From positions 1 through 64,000 of the forward strand of contig JAFXLL010000012.1 of the NCBI GenBank assembly GCA_017531225.1: 64,000 bases of DNA, read 5' to 3'. The first letter of the stretch is position 1, and the number at the start of each line of letters is the position of its first letter. The position numbers were made by a program, and so were the translations under genes. This document shows positions 36,789 through 45,911 of this stretch, piece after piece. The notes beneath the pieces are model-generated. The model ran no database searches, had not been told where the DNA came from, and saw nothing but the letters and a program-made list of their open reading frames with translations. Origin of the DNA: Bacteroidales bacterium (GTDB lineage: Bacteria > Bacteroidota > Bacteroidia > Bacteroidales > F082).

Positions 36789-38315
36789 ATGAAAATACAT
36801 CAATTACTCTTTTTATTTGTCTTCCTGCTGACAGTGGAAGGAATGACGATGCAAGCGCAAGAACTTCAACCGATTATCGAACACGAGAGCGGTGGATTGT
36901 ACACCCCCATCTTTCAAAACGCCACGGGTAACGAAATACTCTTTCGTTATTATGAAACTCCTGGCACTTATGGGTCAATCCTCAAGATTGATGATGAAGG
37001 TCATTATATTGACACACTGTATTTTTGGCCGAAAGATAAAATAGATGAAGTGGTTTGGGTTCATTCTTTTTCTTTTGACAGGAACGACGAAGGGGAGCCA
37101 TGTATGTTTTTCCTGACCTATACGAACGACTCTGTTTGCCTGTATCTCGCGACAATTCATGACGACTTTTCAGTCAGCCGCAAGGAATATGGGAAATGGG
37201 AATCGATGAATTACTGGGAGCACTCTGGCTCCTGGGCCAGCACCAATGCGGTGTTGAACAAGGATGGGAGCGTCGTGTTCTCCTTCCCGCTTGAGGACCC
37301 GACTTCCTTTCCTCTTTCGCTGCGCGTCATGAGATTTGATGTTTCAGGTAATATCTGTGCGGAAACGACGCTTGAAGGGCCTTGTAGCTACTACGCATTT
37401 ATGATGTCCTCAATAGACTCGGTGGGCTGTAGGGTGATTATGCGATGCCCTGAATCAACCAATGAAGTCATATATGATTGCCTTACCCTCGATGCCGAGT
37501 TGAACGTCATTGCCCAGAAGCATAACATCGACAATCTTGCCTATCCCCCCGTTTTGAGTTGTTACTTTCCAGCCAACTTGCGCTATAATCCCATCACGGG
37601 CAAAGCCTATTCCATCAACACCTTTACCTGCCCCGCGATGAACGGAAATCCTGCCACTTACGAAGACATATTCATGAGTGCTTTCGACGAGGATTTTAAC
37701 CAATTCAACTATACTTGGGGCATTCACACAGAAGACAGAAGTTTCGCCGCTCAATACCTTGATGGGTCAATAGGCTTTGGGCCTGAGGGCGATGTGTATA
37801 TGATAGGCACGATGGATCCATTAATCCCCCACGGGTCTATTGGCAGAAACCTCTATATAGTTCAATTTGATGAGAACCTGAACAAAATAGGCGAGATATA
37901 CCATCAATTTGACGAAGTCGGGAGGATGATCGGAAGGATGCCAACAGGAATTTGTGCAAACACAAACGATTGTGTGTTTAGCGTGGATCATCTCGATTAT
38001 GATAACATCACGGGATGGGATGCGGTTTTCAAGGTGCCAAAGAAGGCTTTTAACAACATTGAGGAAGCTCATACCCAAGGCTTCGCCGTCGCGGTGGCTT
38101 ATCCTAATCCGGGGAAGGATGTGCTGAATATCCGCACCGCCCTCCAAAACGCCCACGTGGAAATCTACGACTTATCAGGCAAACTCATTCACAAACAACA
38201 AATCACAGATAACATCACCCCAATTACCACCACCTCTTGGCCTTCAGGCACCTACATCTGGAAAGTCATCACGCACGACAAAAAAGCCGAAAGTGGGAAA
38301 TTGATAAAACAATAA
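36789..38315 (+). CDS. Secreted protein with T9SS sorting domain (unknown function)
   Basis: 508 residues with a signal peptide (about 1-23, ending MQAQ). The body resembles the protein at 34355 in style (for example VVFSFPLEDP, LRVMRFDVSGNICAETT), consistent with a beta-propeller, without a recognisable active site. A T9SS type A sorting domain closes the chain (AYPNPGKDVLNIRT ... GTYIWKVITHDKKAESGKLIKQ). It is followed after 4 bases by the GLUG-repeat protein, so the two are co-expressed surface proteins under the repeat-array promoter. Confidence 0.75.
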   Translation: MKIHQLLFLFVFLLTVEGMTMQAQELQPIIEHESGGLYTPIFQNATGNEILFRYYETPGTYGSILKIDDEGHYIDTLYFWPKDKIDEVVWVHSFSFDRNDEGEPCMFFLTYTNDSVCLYLATIHDDFSVSRKEYGKWESMNYWEHSGSWASTNAVLNKDGSVVFSFPLEDPTSFPLSLRVMRFDVSGNICAETTLEGPCSYYAFMMSSIDSVGCRVIMRCPESTNEVIYDCLTLDAELNVIAQKHNIDNLAYPPVLSCYFPANLRYNPITGKAYSINTFTCPAMNGNPATYEDIFMSAFDEDFNQFNYTWGIHTEDRSFAAQYLDGSIGFGPEGDVYMIGTMDPLIPHGSIGRNLYIVQFDENLNKIGEIYHQFDEVGRMIGRMPTGICANTNDCVFSVDHLDYDNITGWDAVFKVPKKAFNNIEEAHTQGFAVAVAYPNPGKDVLNIRTALQNAHVEIYDLSGKLIHKQQITDNITPITTTSWPSGTYIWKVITHDKKAESGKLIKQ

Positions 38316-38319
38316 CACC

Positions 38320-40317
38320 ATGAAAAAACAATTACTTTTGACAATCATTTTCGCTCTCGCGATGATATGTGCAGCGCAGACACCTTGGAATGGCACCGTT
38401 GCCGAGGCTTACGATGGTGGCGACGGCACACCCGCAAATCCTTATCAGATTGCCACTGCCGAACAGCTTGCCTTGCTCGCTCAACAAACCAATGACGGCA
38501 CGGGGGGCGATGCATTTTACATCCTGACAAGCGACATCTGCCTAAATGCAAATTTGAATGTGAATCCGCTCAACTGGATTCCTATAGGTCGGGTTGTCAA
38601 TGGAACACCTTCATTCTTCACCGGGCATTTCGATGGCAACAACAAAACGGTGTCGGGATTGTATTACAACAATCCGGATGATGACGAAGTGGTCGGATTA
38701 TTCGGCTGCACTTATGATGCTGAAATTTATGATGTAAATCTCTCCAATTGCAGTCTGTCAGGCTCAAAATATGTCGGTGCTCTGATAGGTCGAGCCGGAT
38801 TTACCAATATATCAGGCTGTGATATCGATAATGTTTCCGTTAATTGCGAAGTCAGGTCGGCAGGTGGACTAGTAGGTTTTTTTGGTTTGCCTTATGGAGT
38901 GTATGAAGACGCCACCGAAACCTATCGCATCATCGATTGCCATGCCAATCAAGGGGTAATGGTGTTTGGCAGACTTGCTGGTGGCTTGGTGGGTGAGATA
39001 TCCGAGTATCTTCTTGGAGGACCCTCAGTCCCCAGTGTGGTGTCGGATTGCTCAAGTGAGGCTCTTGTGGAGGGCACTTCGTCGGTTGGCGGTATTGCAG
39101 GCTCATTCCGCAATGGTAAAATTGACCATTGTATCTGTTGGAATGAGGTGCATAGTAGTGAATGGGCAGGCGGAATGGTTGGCTGTGGTATTGCGCTTAA
39201 CGTTTACAACTGCGTGAATTGCACCTATGCAGTTGCCATGATATTTTGTGGTGGCATGGTGGGTTTTCTGTGTGGGGGGAATTTGGCTCATTGCGAGAAT
39301 TACGGTGATATTGACGGCAACTGCTACAGTGGCGGCGGCGTTTCGGAGATTGGAGGAATGGTCGGCAAATTCGAACCAGACCCGATTCTTGCAGGTACCG
39401 ATTACGAGTACATTATTCGTGATTGTCACAACCATGGAGACATCGCTTATTCTGGCGACGAAGCGGGAGGCATCATTGGGAGATCCGAGGGCAACGCTGT
39501 GGAACGTTTGGTAATTTTGGATTGCAGCAATAACGGCAGATTGCATCATAACTATGGATGTGCAGGTGGTATCGTGAGCTTCAACCATAGCTATGTCATG
39601 AGTTTACTGAATGTATATAACACCGGTGATGTTGGAGCTCGGTATGGAGTAGGGGGCATTGTAGGAGAGGCCAGCAGTCTTATGGCCGTAGTGATGAATG
39701 CCTACAACACTGGTAATCTGACACATGAAATTGATAATTATGTTTGTCCAATGGGATCTATTGTCGGCATAGCAAACACAACAGATCAGTTCAACAGTTG
39801 CTATTGGTTATTGAGCAACGAATACGGCAGCAACGGACAAGGTCCCCAGCTCGAGTCATCGTGTGCCTTCAATCCCACAGCTTCACCATCTGTTTGGCAG
39901 CTCGAAATCCCAATGCACAATACCACTGATTTGCTTGCTGCCCTAAACGACGGTGCCGCTCAAATCGAAAATGAATTCCCCTCGCTCGACGAAGTGAGCC
40001 GCTGGCGTGAAGACGACGAGATCAACAATGGTGGATTCCCGATCTTCGGACATCAATATACAACCGTTGAAGAGCAAGAAACAACAAATGTTTTTTCTGC
40101 TTATCCCAATCCAGGCAAAGATGTCCTTAACATCCGTACGGCTTTGCAAAATGCCCACGTGGAAGTTTATGATTTGAACGGGAGACTCCTGCACAGCCAA
40201 CGAATCACGGCCGATGTTACGACCATTGACGCGTCGACTTGGCCTTCGGGAGTTTATGTGTGGAAAGTTTTCGCCAACGGCAAAGAAGCGGAAACAGGCA
40301 TGTGGATAAAACAATAA
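38320..40317 (+). CDS. GLUG-repeat surface protein with T9SS sorting domain
   Basis: 665 residues, signal peptide at about 1-18. The mature N-terminus (QTPWNGTVAEAYDGGDGTPA followed by NPYQIATAEQLALLAQ) is typical of GLUG-motif proteins, and the middle consists of repeated units such as GGLVGFFG, GGIAGSFRNG, GGMVGCG and GGIIGRSEG that build a right-handed beta-helix. A T9SS type A sorting domain ends the chain (AYPNPGKDVLNIRT ... ETGMWIKQ). It is probably a surface adhesin or matrix component. The protein at 45912 is a paralogue with a nearly identical start. Confidence 0.82.
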   Translation: MKKQLLLTIIFALAMICAAQTPWNGTVAEAYDGGDGTPANPYQIATAEQLALLAQQTNDGTGGDAFYILTSDICLNANLNVNPLNWIPIGRVVNGTPSFFTGHFDGNNKTVSGLYYNNPDDDEVVGLFGCTYDAEIYDVNLSNCSLSGSKYVGALIGRAGFTNISGCDIDNVSVNCEVRSAGGLVGFFGLPYGVYEDATETYRIIDCHANQGVMVFGRLAGGLVGEISEYLLGGPSVPSVVSDCSSEALVEGTSSVGGIAGSFRNGKIDHCICWNEVHSSEWAGGMVGCGIALNVYNCVNCTYAVAMIFCGGMVGFLCGGNLAHCENYGDIDGNCYSGGGVSEIGGMVGKFEPDPILAGTDYEYIIRDCHNHGDIAYSGDEAGGIIGRSEGNAVERLVILDCSNNGRLHHNYGCAGGIVSFNHSYVMSLLNVYNTGDVGARYGVGGIVGEASSLMAVVMNAYNTGNLTHEIDNYVCPMGSIVGIANTTDQFNSCYWLLSNEYGSNGQGPQLESSCAFNPTASPSVWQLEIPMHNTTDLLAALNDGAAQIENEFPSLDEVSRWREDDEINNGGFPIFGHQYTTVEEQETTNVFSAYPNPGKDVLNIRTALQNAHVEVYDLNGRLLHSQRITADVTTIDASTWPSGVYVWKVFANGKEAETGMWIKQ

Positions 40318-40356
40318 ATAATTCACTTCAAACCCTTTGCACAATAAGCTTTTTTG

Positions 40357-40403
40357 TATTTTTGCACTGCAAAAACAGTAGTCACTGACACCTGTTTTTG
40401 CAG
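40357..40403 (+). promoter_or_regulatory. Promoter and perfect leader hairpin of the DUF4143 ATPase gene
   Basis: The -7 box TATTTTTGC (40357-40365) is followed by a perfect inverted repeat with arms CTGCAAAAACAG (40367-40378) and CTGTTTTTGCAG (40392-40403). Inside the loop is a second small palindrome, GTCA-C-TGAC. The hairpin would form in the 5' leader of the transcript. It is not followed by a clear T run, so a terminator is unlikely. Confidence 0.65.
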
Positions 40404-40422
40404 TTGAAAAGTTTAAAATGTG

Positions 40423-41736
40423 ATGCAAATTATTGAAAGAGAATATTTTGTAAACGAATTGCTATCCAAAAGATGGAATGACAAAGTGAAGATAATTACC
40501 GGAATAAGACGCTGCGGAAAGTCGTTCCTGCTATCGGTTTTATACAAGAACCATCTTCTTGCAGAAGGCGTGGCCGAAGAATGCTTCGTTGAGATTTCCT
40601 TGGATAAGAAATCTGACGTCAAATACAGAAACCCCAACGTGCTTTTCGATTATGTTGTCGGCAAAACACAAGACGCCAACAAACGTTACTATATCTTTAT
40701 CGACGAGATACAACTGTCCCTAAAGATAAAGAACTCAGACATCGACGAGAGTCTTGTCCCGGAAGAAGACCGTGATTTGCTTTACACTACTTTCTACGAC
40801 ATCCTCAACGATCTCGCGGGGCGAAAGAACCTTGATATTTATGTCACCGGCTCCAACTCAAAGATGTTGTCGAAAGACATCGTCACCAACTTCCGCGACC
40901 GTGGTAGCGAAATCAAGGTTTTCCCCCTGTCGTTCAAGGAGTATTATCCTGTTTCTGGCATGGAGAAAACCGAGGCTTTTGAGGAATATCTCACCCATGG
41001 TGGCATGCCTTTGGCTGTTCTTGAACCCAACGAAATAGAGAAGCGTAAGTATCTCAAGGGCTTGTTTACAAATGTGTATATTAAAGACATTGTTGAGCGT
41101 TACAAGATAAAGGACGACGAGGTGCTATCGGCTTTGGTCGATTCGTTGTCGTCGTCGGTGGGTTCGCTCACCAATCCCCATAACCTCGCCAACACCGCAG
41201 GTTCGTTGATGCATCGAAGCACTTCCGACCATACCATCAAAAACTACATCGATTATCTTGAAGATGCCTATCTTTTTGTGGGAGCCAAACGCTATGATGT
41301 CAAGGGCAAAAAGTATTTCGAAAACACTCAGAAATATTATGCGATGGACCTGGGCTTGAGAAATGCCCGTCTCAATTTTCGTCAGCTGGAGAAATCACAT
41401 CTGATGGAAAACCTCATTTTCATGGAACTCATCCGTCGAGGTTACAGCGTTGATGTCGGGGTGGTTGAGGTAACCAAGGTTGTCGATGGCAAGAAACAGA
41501 AATCGCAGTACGAAATCGATTTTATTGTAAACACAGGTGCTGAAAAAATCTATATTCAATCGGCTTTGAATGTTGACAGCAAAGAAAAGCGCCATCAGGA
41601 GTCTTTCTCGTTGAAAAACTCCGGCGATTTCTTCCGAAAAATTGTCATCACCGAAGGTTCGGCCAAACCTTGGGCCGATGAAGACGGCATCACCTATATG
41701 GGAGTGATTCCATTTTTACTTGAAAATAGGATATGA
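40423..41736 (+). CDS. AAA ATPase with DUF4143 C-terminus
   Basis: 437 residues from ATG 40423 (a GTG lies one codon upstream). The AAA_14 domain has Walker A TGIRRCGKSFLL, a Walker B IFIDEIQL and a sensor-like VTGSNSKML. The DUF4143 part follows (from about 200) and ends in YEIDFIVNTGAEKIYIQSA, again reminiscent of a nuclease-like fold. Such proteins are abundant and unassigned in Bacteroidota and Archaea. The stop codon overlaps the start of the next TPR/HTH gene (ATGA), so the two are translationally coupled. Confidence 0.88.
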   Translation: MQIIEREYFVNELLSKRWNDKVKIITGIRRCGKSFLLSVLYKNHLLAEGVAEECFVEISLDKKSDVKYRNPNVLFDYVVGKTQDANKRYYIFIDEIQLSLKIKNSDIDESLVPEEDRDLLYTTFYDILNDLAGRKNLDIYVTGSNSKMLSKDIVTNFRDRGSEIKVFPLSFKEYYPVSGMEKTEAFEEYLTHGGMPLAVLEPNEIEKRKYLKGLFTNVYIKDIVERYKIKDDEVLSALVDSLSSSVGSLTNPHNLANTAGSLMHRSTSDHTIKNYIDYLEDAYLFVGAKRYDVKGKKYFENTQKYYAMDLGLRNARLNFRQLEKSHLMENLIFMELIRRGYSVDVGVVEVTKVVDGKKQKSQYEIDFIVNTGAEKIYIQSALNVDSKEKRHQESFSLKNSGDFFRKIVITEGSAKPWADEDGITYMGVIPFLLENRI

Positions 41737-43298
41737 GAAAGCCTGTCGTTATACTACCACTACTTGCCATGCTGTTCCTCACAACATCGTGTGTAAAACA
41801 TATTCCGCCTCAGGAAGACCTTCTTTATGATCTGGAACTTGTTTACCAACCCTATCCCGACAGCGCAATGCAAATCCTCGACACGCTTAACGTATCAGTT
41901 CTGTCCGAAAAAGAACGTGCACATTACTGCCTACTGAGAGCCCGAACAAACCAAATCTCACTGAAGTTCAATGCCGAAACCGACTCGCTTCTCAACGAGG
42001 CCGAAAGCTATTTCGCCAATAGCAAGGAATACTATTTCGCGGCACAGACCTACTGGACACAGGCTCTTGAAGCAGGTCTGACCGGGAAAGGGTCCGACGT
42101 GCAACTCAACTACAAGCAAAAAGCCTTGCAAAGCATCGAAAAATGCAAAAGAGTGGATAAGCGCATCAATCCCGACAACATCGAAAACCTGAAATACAAC
42201 ATCTATTTCCGTTTGGGATTGCAGTACTGCGATGCCCATCATTATCGCGAAGGTATTGAGTGTCTGCGAAAAGCAGAACGTTTTTTCTACAAGACAGACA
42301 GCTATAACTACCACACGTTGACAACCCTTACGATGGGACTCGCTTTTCTGAGATGTCACGAACCCGACAGCTGTTTGTATTATTACGACAAAGCGCTGTT
42401 ATCGGCCGAAAAAACAGGCGACAAGGCGATGATGGCCCAATACTATCAGTTGGCTCCTCAGTATTACCTATATCGTTACGACAAAGGCCTCTACTACGAT
42501 GAAGCTGACGGCATTGCTCTGTTAAGAAAAACCATCTCGTTAGACAACCAATGCCTTGCTTTGCTTGAGGAAACCACTGATCGGCATCGGAAAAATCTTT
42601 ATGGCAATGGCGCTTATTACGATTTGGCCCAGGCCTATTATAAGCTCGGCGTATATGACTCCACAATATTTTATGGCACCAAAATCACCGCCAATCCTGA
42701 TGCCTGCTTCTATCTTTTCAAGTCGTACAATGCCATTGGCGATCGCGAAAACGCAATGGTATATGCCGAGAAATACATGAACAAGATGCAAAAGGTCGAC
42801 AACACCCAGCTTGCCGTCGATGAGGTTAAAGAGAAATATGACCTTCAGATGCAGCAACAGCAACTTGAAAGTGAGCATCATGTGAAACGTTTGCGGCTTT
42901 ATCTGCTTATCGCCATTCTCGTCATCGCATTGCTTGTGCTTTGGTTTTTCGTGTCGCGTTACCGCAAAAACAAGGAAATTGAGGTCTTGGAGATAAAAAA
43001 CTCCCAGCGTCAGACACTCATCCAAAGCGTCGCCACGGTCTACAAGAGCAAACGCGACGACCGGCTGCAGCAAATCATCAAGCAATTCAACAACGCATAT
43101 CCAGATGCTTTGAAAGAATTAAAGGCAATTTATCCCGAACTCAACGACACCGAGCAAAAAATCGTGTTGCTGTCGTTCCTCGGTTTCCGCATCAAAGAGG
43201 AAGCCGATTTGCTCGGGTTGAGCGAAAATACCATCCGCCAATACCGCTCCAACGCCAACAAAAAGGCTGGATCTGACCCTTTTTCTGGCATTATATGA
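41733..43298 (+). CDS. Membrane-anchored TPR protein with C-terminal helix-turn-helix (divergent member)
   Basis: 521 residues. It has a lipoprotein-type signal (LFLTTSC), TPR-like helical repeats (about 40-340, for example REGIECLRKAERFF), one membrane helix (about 388-407) and a cytoplasmic end with LNDTEQKIVLLSFLGFRIKEEADLL and ENTIRQYRSNANKK (about 465-515), a LuxR-like HTH. The order is the same as in the proteins at 32851 and 44419 but sequence similarity is lower. It is translationally coupled to the upstream DUF4143 ATPase and precedes a T9SS protein gene. Confidence 0.78.
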   Translation: MRKPVVILPLLAMLFLTTSCVKHIPPQEDLLYDLELVYQPYPDSAMQILDTLNVSVLSEKERAHYCLLRARTNQISLKFNAETDSLLNEAESYFANSKEYYFAAQTYWTQALEAGLTGKGSDVQLNYKQKALQSIEKCKRVDKRINPDNIENLKYNIYFRLGLQYCDAHHYREGIECLRKAERFFYKTDSYNYHTLTTLTMGLAFLRCHEPDSCLYYYDKALLSAEKTGDKAMMAQYYQLAPQYYLYRYDKGLYYDEADGIALLRKTISLDNQCLALLEETTDRHRKNLYGNGAYYDLAQAYYKLGVYDSTIFYGTKITANPDACFYLFKSYNAIGDRENAMVYAEKYMNKMQKVDNTQLAVDEVKEKYDLQMQQQQLESEHHVKRLRLYLLIAILVIALLVLWFFVSRYRKNKEIEVLEIKNSQRQTLIQSVATVYKSKRDDRLQQIIKQFNNAYPDALKELKAIYPELNDTEQKIVLLSFLGFRIKEEADLLGLSENTIRQYRSNANKKAGSDPFSGII

Positions 43299-43321
43299 TT
43301 TGAAAAGTGTATATTGATGTT

Positions 43322-43425
43322 TTTGTAATTTATTGTAATTCAATTTATTACAAATCTATTATGCTTATAAAATGTATATCAGGGCTTTCGTCTTGATTTT
43401 TTGATGGTTTTTCATTATAATTTTG
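43322..43425 (+). promoter_or_regulatory. Promoter region of the 43457 secreted protein gene
   Basis: The -7 box TAATTTTG is at 43418-43425. An inverted repeat with arms TTTGTAAT (43322-43329) and ATTACAAA (43347-43354) lies about 64 bases upstream of it. The TKGATT array of the other three cargo promoters is not present at matching spacing. Confidence 0.4.
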
Positions 43426-43456
43426 AAATCGGAAAAACATCTTAAATTTTACCGAT

Positions 43457-44383
43457 ATGAAAACAACCATTAAAACAATGTGCCTCTGCCTCGCATTTTT
43501 CGGCATGGCATTCTTCGCAAAAGCGCAAAACAATGACCTCACCATCACCCCAGACACCTTGTGGTTCGAGCCAATGGGTGACATTCAAGAGTTCGTCATC
43601 ACAAATGAAACCGCCAACGATGTAATGATCGAAGACATCATTCCTGAAGAAATGGGATTTGTTATTGAAGGCATCGACTTGTCTTACAGCCTTCCGGCAG
43701 GACAATCGGTGACCGTGACAGTGGATTTTATGCCAGCCCCTGGGAAAAACGATTACCTTGATTACGACATCTTGGTACTGACTTCGATAGGAGAGTACCA
43801 TGTTACCGCAATGCTGAATAGCACCATGATCGATTACGGCTTGGTTATCGTTGGCTCACCTTATCAATATGTGGAAGACGAAAACGGTGCGGGAGGTTGT
43901 CTGCAAAACCGCTATTTCGGTTCGCAAATCCCCGTTGAAATCTATTCCGTCACTGAAGTGGGCACTGATTATCTTAACATTGTACCCGATTGGCCATTGC
44001 CCTACACATTGAATCCTGCCGATTGGTTCACCTTCATGTTTTACGCCAAAAAACCTGCAAAAGATAGGGTAATAACATCGGTAATTGTCGACTCCAGCGA
44101 CGGACAACGTGAGTTTGTGGTCACCATCAGCGATGAATTGCTATCTGTTACAGAAGTTGGCAATAAAACAATCAGCCTTTATCCCAACCCTGCCAAGGAT
44201 TTCGTGAGGATTGAAGGCACTGAAGCCACCGAAGTTCAAATCTACAATACCCTCGGCCAGTCAGTGAAAACCTTCCACAAAACCAACCAACTCAACATAA
44301 GCGATTTCCCCGGAGGATTCTATTTGCTGCGTATCACAGCTGATGATGGAATTGTTTCTATCAAACGTTTGATAGTCAAATAA
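43457..44383 (+). CDS. Secreted Ig-like protein with T9SS sorting domain
   Basis: 308 residues with a signal peptide (about 1-23, ending FAKAQ). The mature part has an immunoglobulin-like segment resembling the ASPM/SPD-2/hydin family (LTITPDTLWFEPMGDIQEF, then SLPAGQSVTVTVDFMP). A T9SS type A sorting domain closes the protein (LYPNPAKDFVRIEG ... GFYLLRITADDGIVSIKRLIVK). It follows the divergent TPR/HTH regulator and precedes another one, so its own regulator may be on either side. Confidence 0.75.
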   Translation: MKTTIKTMCLCLAFFGMAFFAKAQNNDLTITPDTLWFEPMGDIQEFVITNETANDVMIEDIIPEEMGFVIEGIDLSYSLPAGQSVTVTVDFMPAPGKNDYLDYDILVLTSIGEYHVTAMLNSTMIDYGLVIVGSPYQYVEDENGAGGCLQNRYFGSQIPVEIYSVTEVGTDYLNIVPDWPLPYTLNPADWFTFMFYAKKPAKDRVITSVIVDSSDGQREFVVTISDELLSVTEVGNKTISLYPNPAKDFVRIEGTEATEVQIYNTLGQSVKTFHKTNQLNISDFPGGFYLLRITADDGIVSIKRLIVK

Positions 44384-44405
44384 AGTAGTTTTGTTTGATT
44401 TTTAC

Positions 44406-44414
44406 TAATTTTGC
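44406..44414 (+). promoter_or_regulatory. -7 promoter element of TPR/HTH gene 44419
   Basis: TAATTTTGC ends 4 bases before ATG 44419, giving an almost leaderless transcript. It excludes a longer frame starting at 44395. Confidence 0.6.
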
Positions 44415-44418
44415 AGCA

Positions 44419-45753
44419 ATGAAACGGCTGCGTTACTTATTGGACTTGTTGTTGCTTCTTTTCATGGCAGCTTGTGGGAAAATGCCCGAACAGGCGCACC
44501 CCGAGGCGATGGATGAGGCCCAAATTCAGTATGACAGTGGTTATCATCTGCTTGAAGACAATGAATGGATGGAGGCGTTCCCGCATTTCATCCAAGTGGC
44601 TGAGTTGCTGGAGGTTCTGCCAGAGGATATGGACCTGGACGAAAAGTTGCTGGTGTCGCGTGCCTATTACCAGATGGGGCTTGTTTTCAAACAAAAGATT
44701 GAAACCAACGCCGAAATCGATGCCTTGAAACGTGCGTTGTATTATCAGCGGATGGCGAATGATTCCACGTGGATTTTGAGATCAAGCTTGGCATTGGCAC
44801 GGGCCTATTCTTCAATCAAGGAAAACGACTCTGCTAGCTATTATCTCAACCTTGTCGCACCTATGATCGACACCGTTACCGATGACCTCGGCAATTATTA
44901 CAGTGCCCAGTTGCTGTTGTCGGATTTGTATTACGACCAACATGAATTCGACTCTTGTTTCCTGGTGCAGCAGGAATTGATCGCCTTTAAGACAAGGCGA
45001 GGCATCGATGCGAAAAACGATTCCGTGAGTCTTGGTATCGCGATGTTCCATTCACCTTATCTTCTTCGGTCGAAACCTTATCTTCTGAAGGTTCTGGATA
45101 TCGATGTCGGTGACGTGGAGCGTGGGGCCATCATGTCGTTGCTGGCACGCATTTACGAAGCGGAAGGCAATGCCGATAGCGTCGCTTTTTGCCAATCGTT
45201 TCACGCCACATACGTGCAAGCCGAGTCGGACAGGGTGAGTGATGGTATGTTGGCGGTGAAGCAATATGAACGCTTCAAGGCAGAGCGTGATGCCCGGTTG
45301 CAGGCTTTGCGCAATGAGAAAGAAGTGCTGCGTTCCAAAACAAAGAGCGTTGTTTGGGTAAGCATTATTGTCATCATCCTGGCTATTGGTGTTATGGTTT
45401 TACTCGGCTGGCGGAAACGTCATCTCAATGCTGTGAATGATAAGTTTTACGAGGCATTGCAACTCAAGGCCCAAGCCATTTTCAGCGATCGGCTCAACAA
45501 CAAGATGGAGCGTATCCGCAACGAGTTCAAGGCTGTTTATCCCGATGCTTTGACGAGGCTGAAAAATGCCTGTCCTGAATTGAGCGATACGGAACTTGAC
45601 ATCTGCCTGCTTTCCTTTTTCTCTTTCCGTCTGAAAGAGGCCTCCGATATCCTTGACCTACGTGAAAACACCGTGGCAAAATACCGCACTGCCATCAAGA
45701 AAAAGACCCAAACCAACGATTTGGAAAGTGTTTTGAAGCCGTTTTTAGGTTGA
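44419..45753 (+). CDS. Membrane-anchored TPR protein with C-terminal helix-turn-helix
   Basis: 444 residues from ATG 44419. Layout: lipoprotein-like signal (LFMAACG), TPR-like region, coiled coil, membrane helix at about 310-331 and cytoplasmic LuxR-like HTH (LSDTELDICLLSFFSFRLKEASDIL, ENTVAKYRTAIKKKTQ). It shares long stretches with the protein at 32851, for example SDRVSDG and QYE(Q/R)FKAERD preceding the coiled coil, so the two are recent paralogues. It lies upstream of the GLUG cargo gene at 45912, whose promoter carries the same TKGATT array as the cargo gene next to the paralogue. Confidence 0.8.
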   Translation: MKRLRYLLDLLLLLFMAACGKMPEQAHPEAMDEAQIQYDSGYHLLEDNEWMEAFPHFIQVAELLEVLPEDMDLDEKLLVSRAYYQMGLVFKQKIETNAEIDALKRALYYQRMANDSTWILRSSLALARAYSSIKENDSASYYLNLVAPMIDTVTDDLGNYYSAQLLLSDLYYDQHEFDSCFLVQQELIAFKTRRGIDAKNDSVSLGIAMFHSPYLLRSKPYLLKVLDIDVGDVERGAIMSLLARIYEAEGNADSVAFCQSFHATYVQAESDRVSDGMLAVKQYERFKAERDARLQALRNEKEVLRSKTKSVVWVSIIVIILAIGVMVLLGWRKRHLNAVNDKFYEALQLKAQAIFSDRLNNKMERIRNEFKAVYPDALTRLKNACPELSDTELDICLLSFFSFRLKEASDILDLRENTVAKYRTAIKKKTQTNDLESVLKPFLG

Positions 45754-45782
45754 TTTTTCGCTCAATTCGTCCAACTTTTTTG

Positions 45783-45886
45783 TGGATTCTATTTTCTTAA
45801 CTCATTGATTATCAATATCAAGTTTTGAAAAATTTGTGGATTCAAGGGCTGAGATCGTTTTTTAGGGGATTTTTACTATAATTTTG
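45783..45886 (+). promoter_or_regulatory. T9SS cargo promoter with TKGATT repeat array (copy 3)
   Basis: TGGATT at 45783, TTGATT at 45805 and TGGATT at 45837 on one strand, then the -7 box TAATTTTG at 45879-45886. Offsets are +22, +54 and then 42 bases, as in the other two copies. Confidence 0.55.
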
Positions 45887-45911
45887 TGAGTAAACAAAAA
45901 AAAACGATGCT

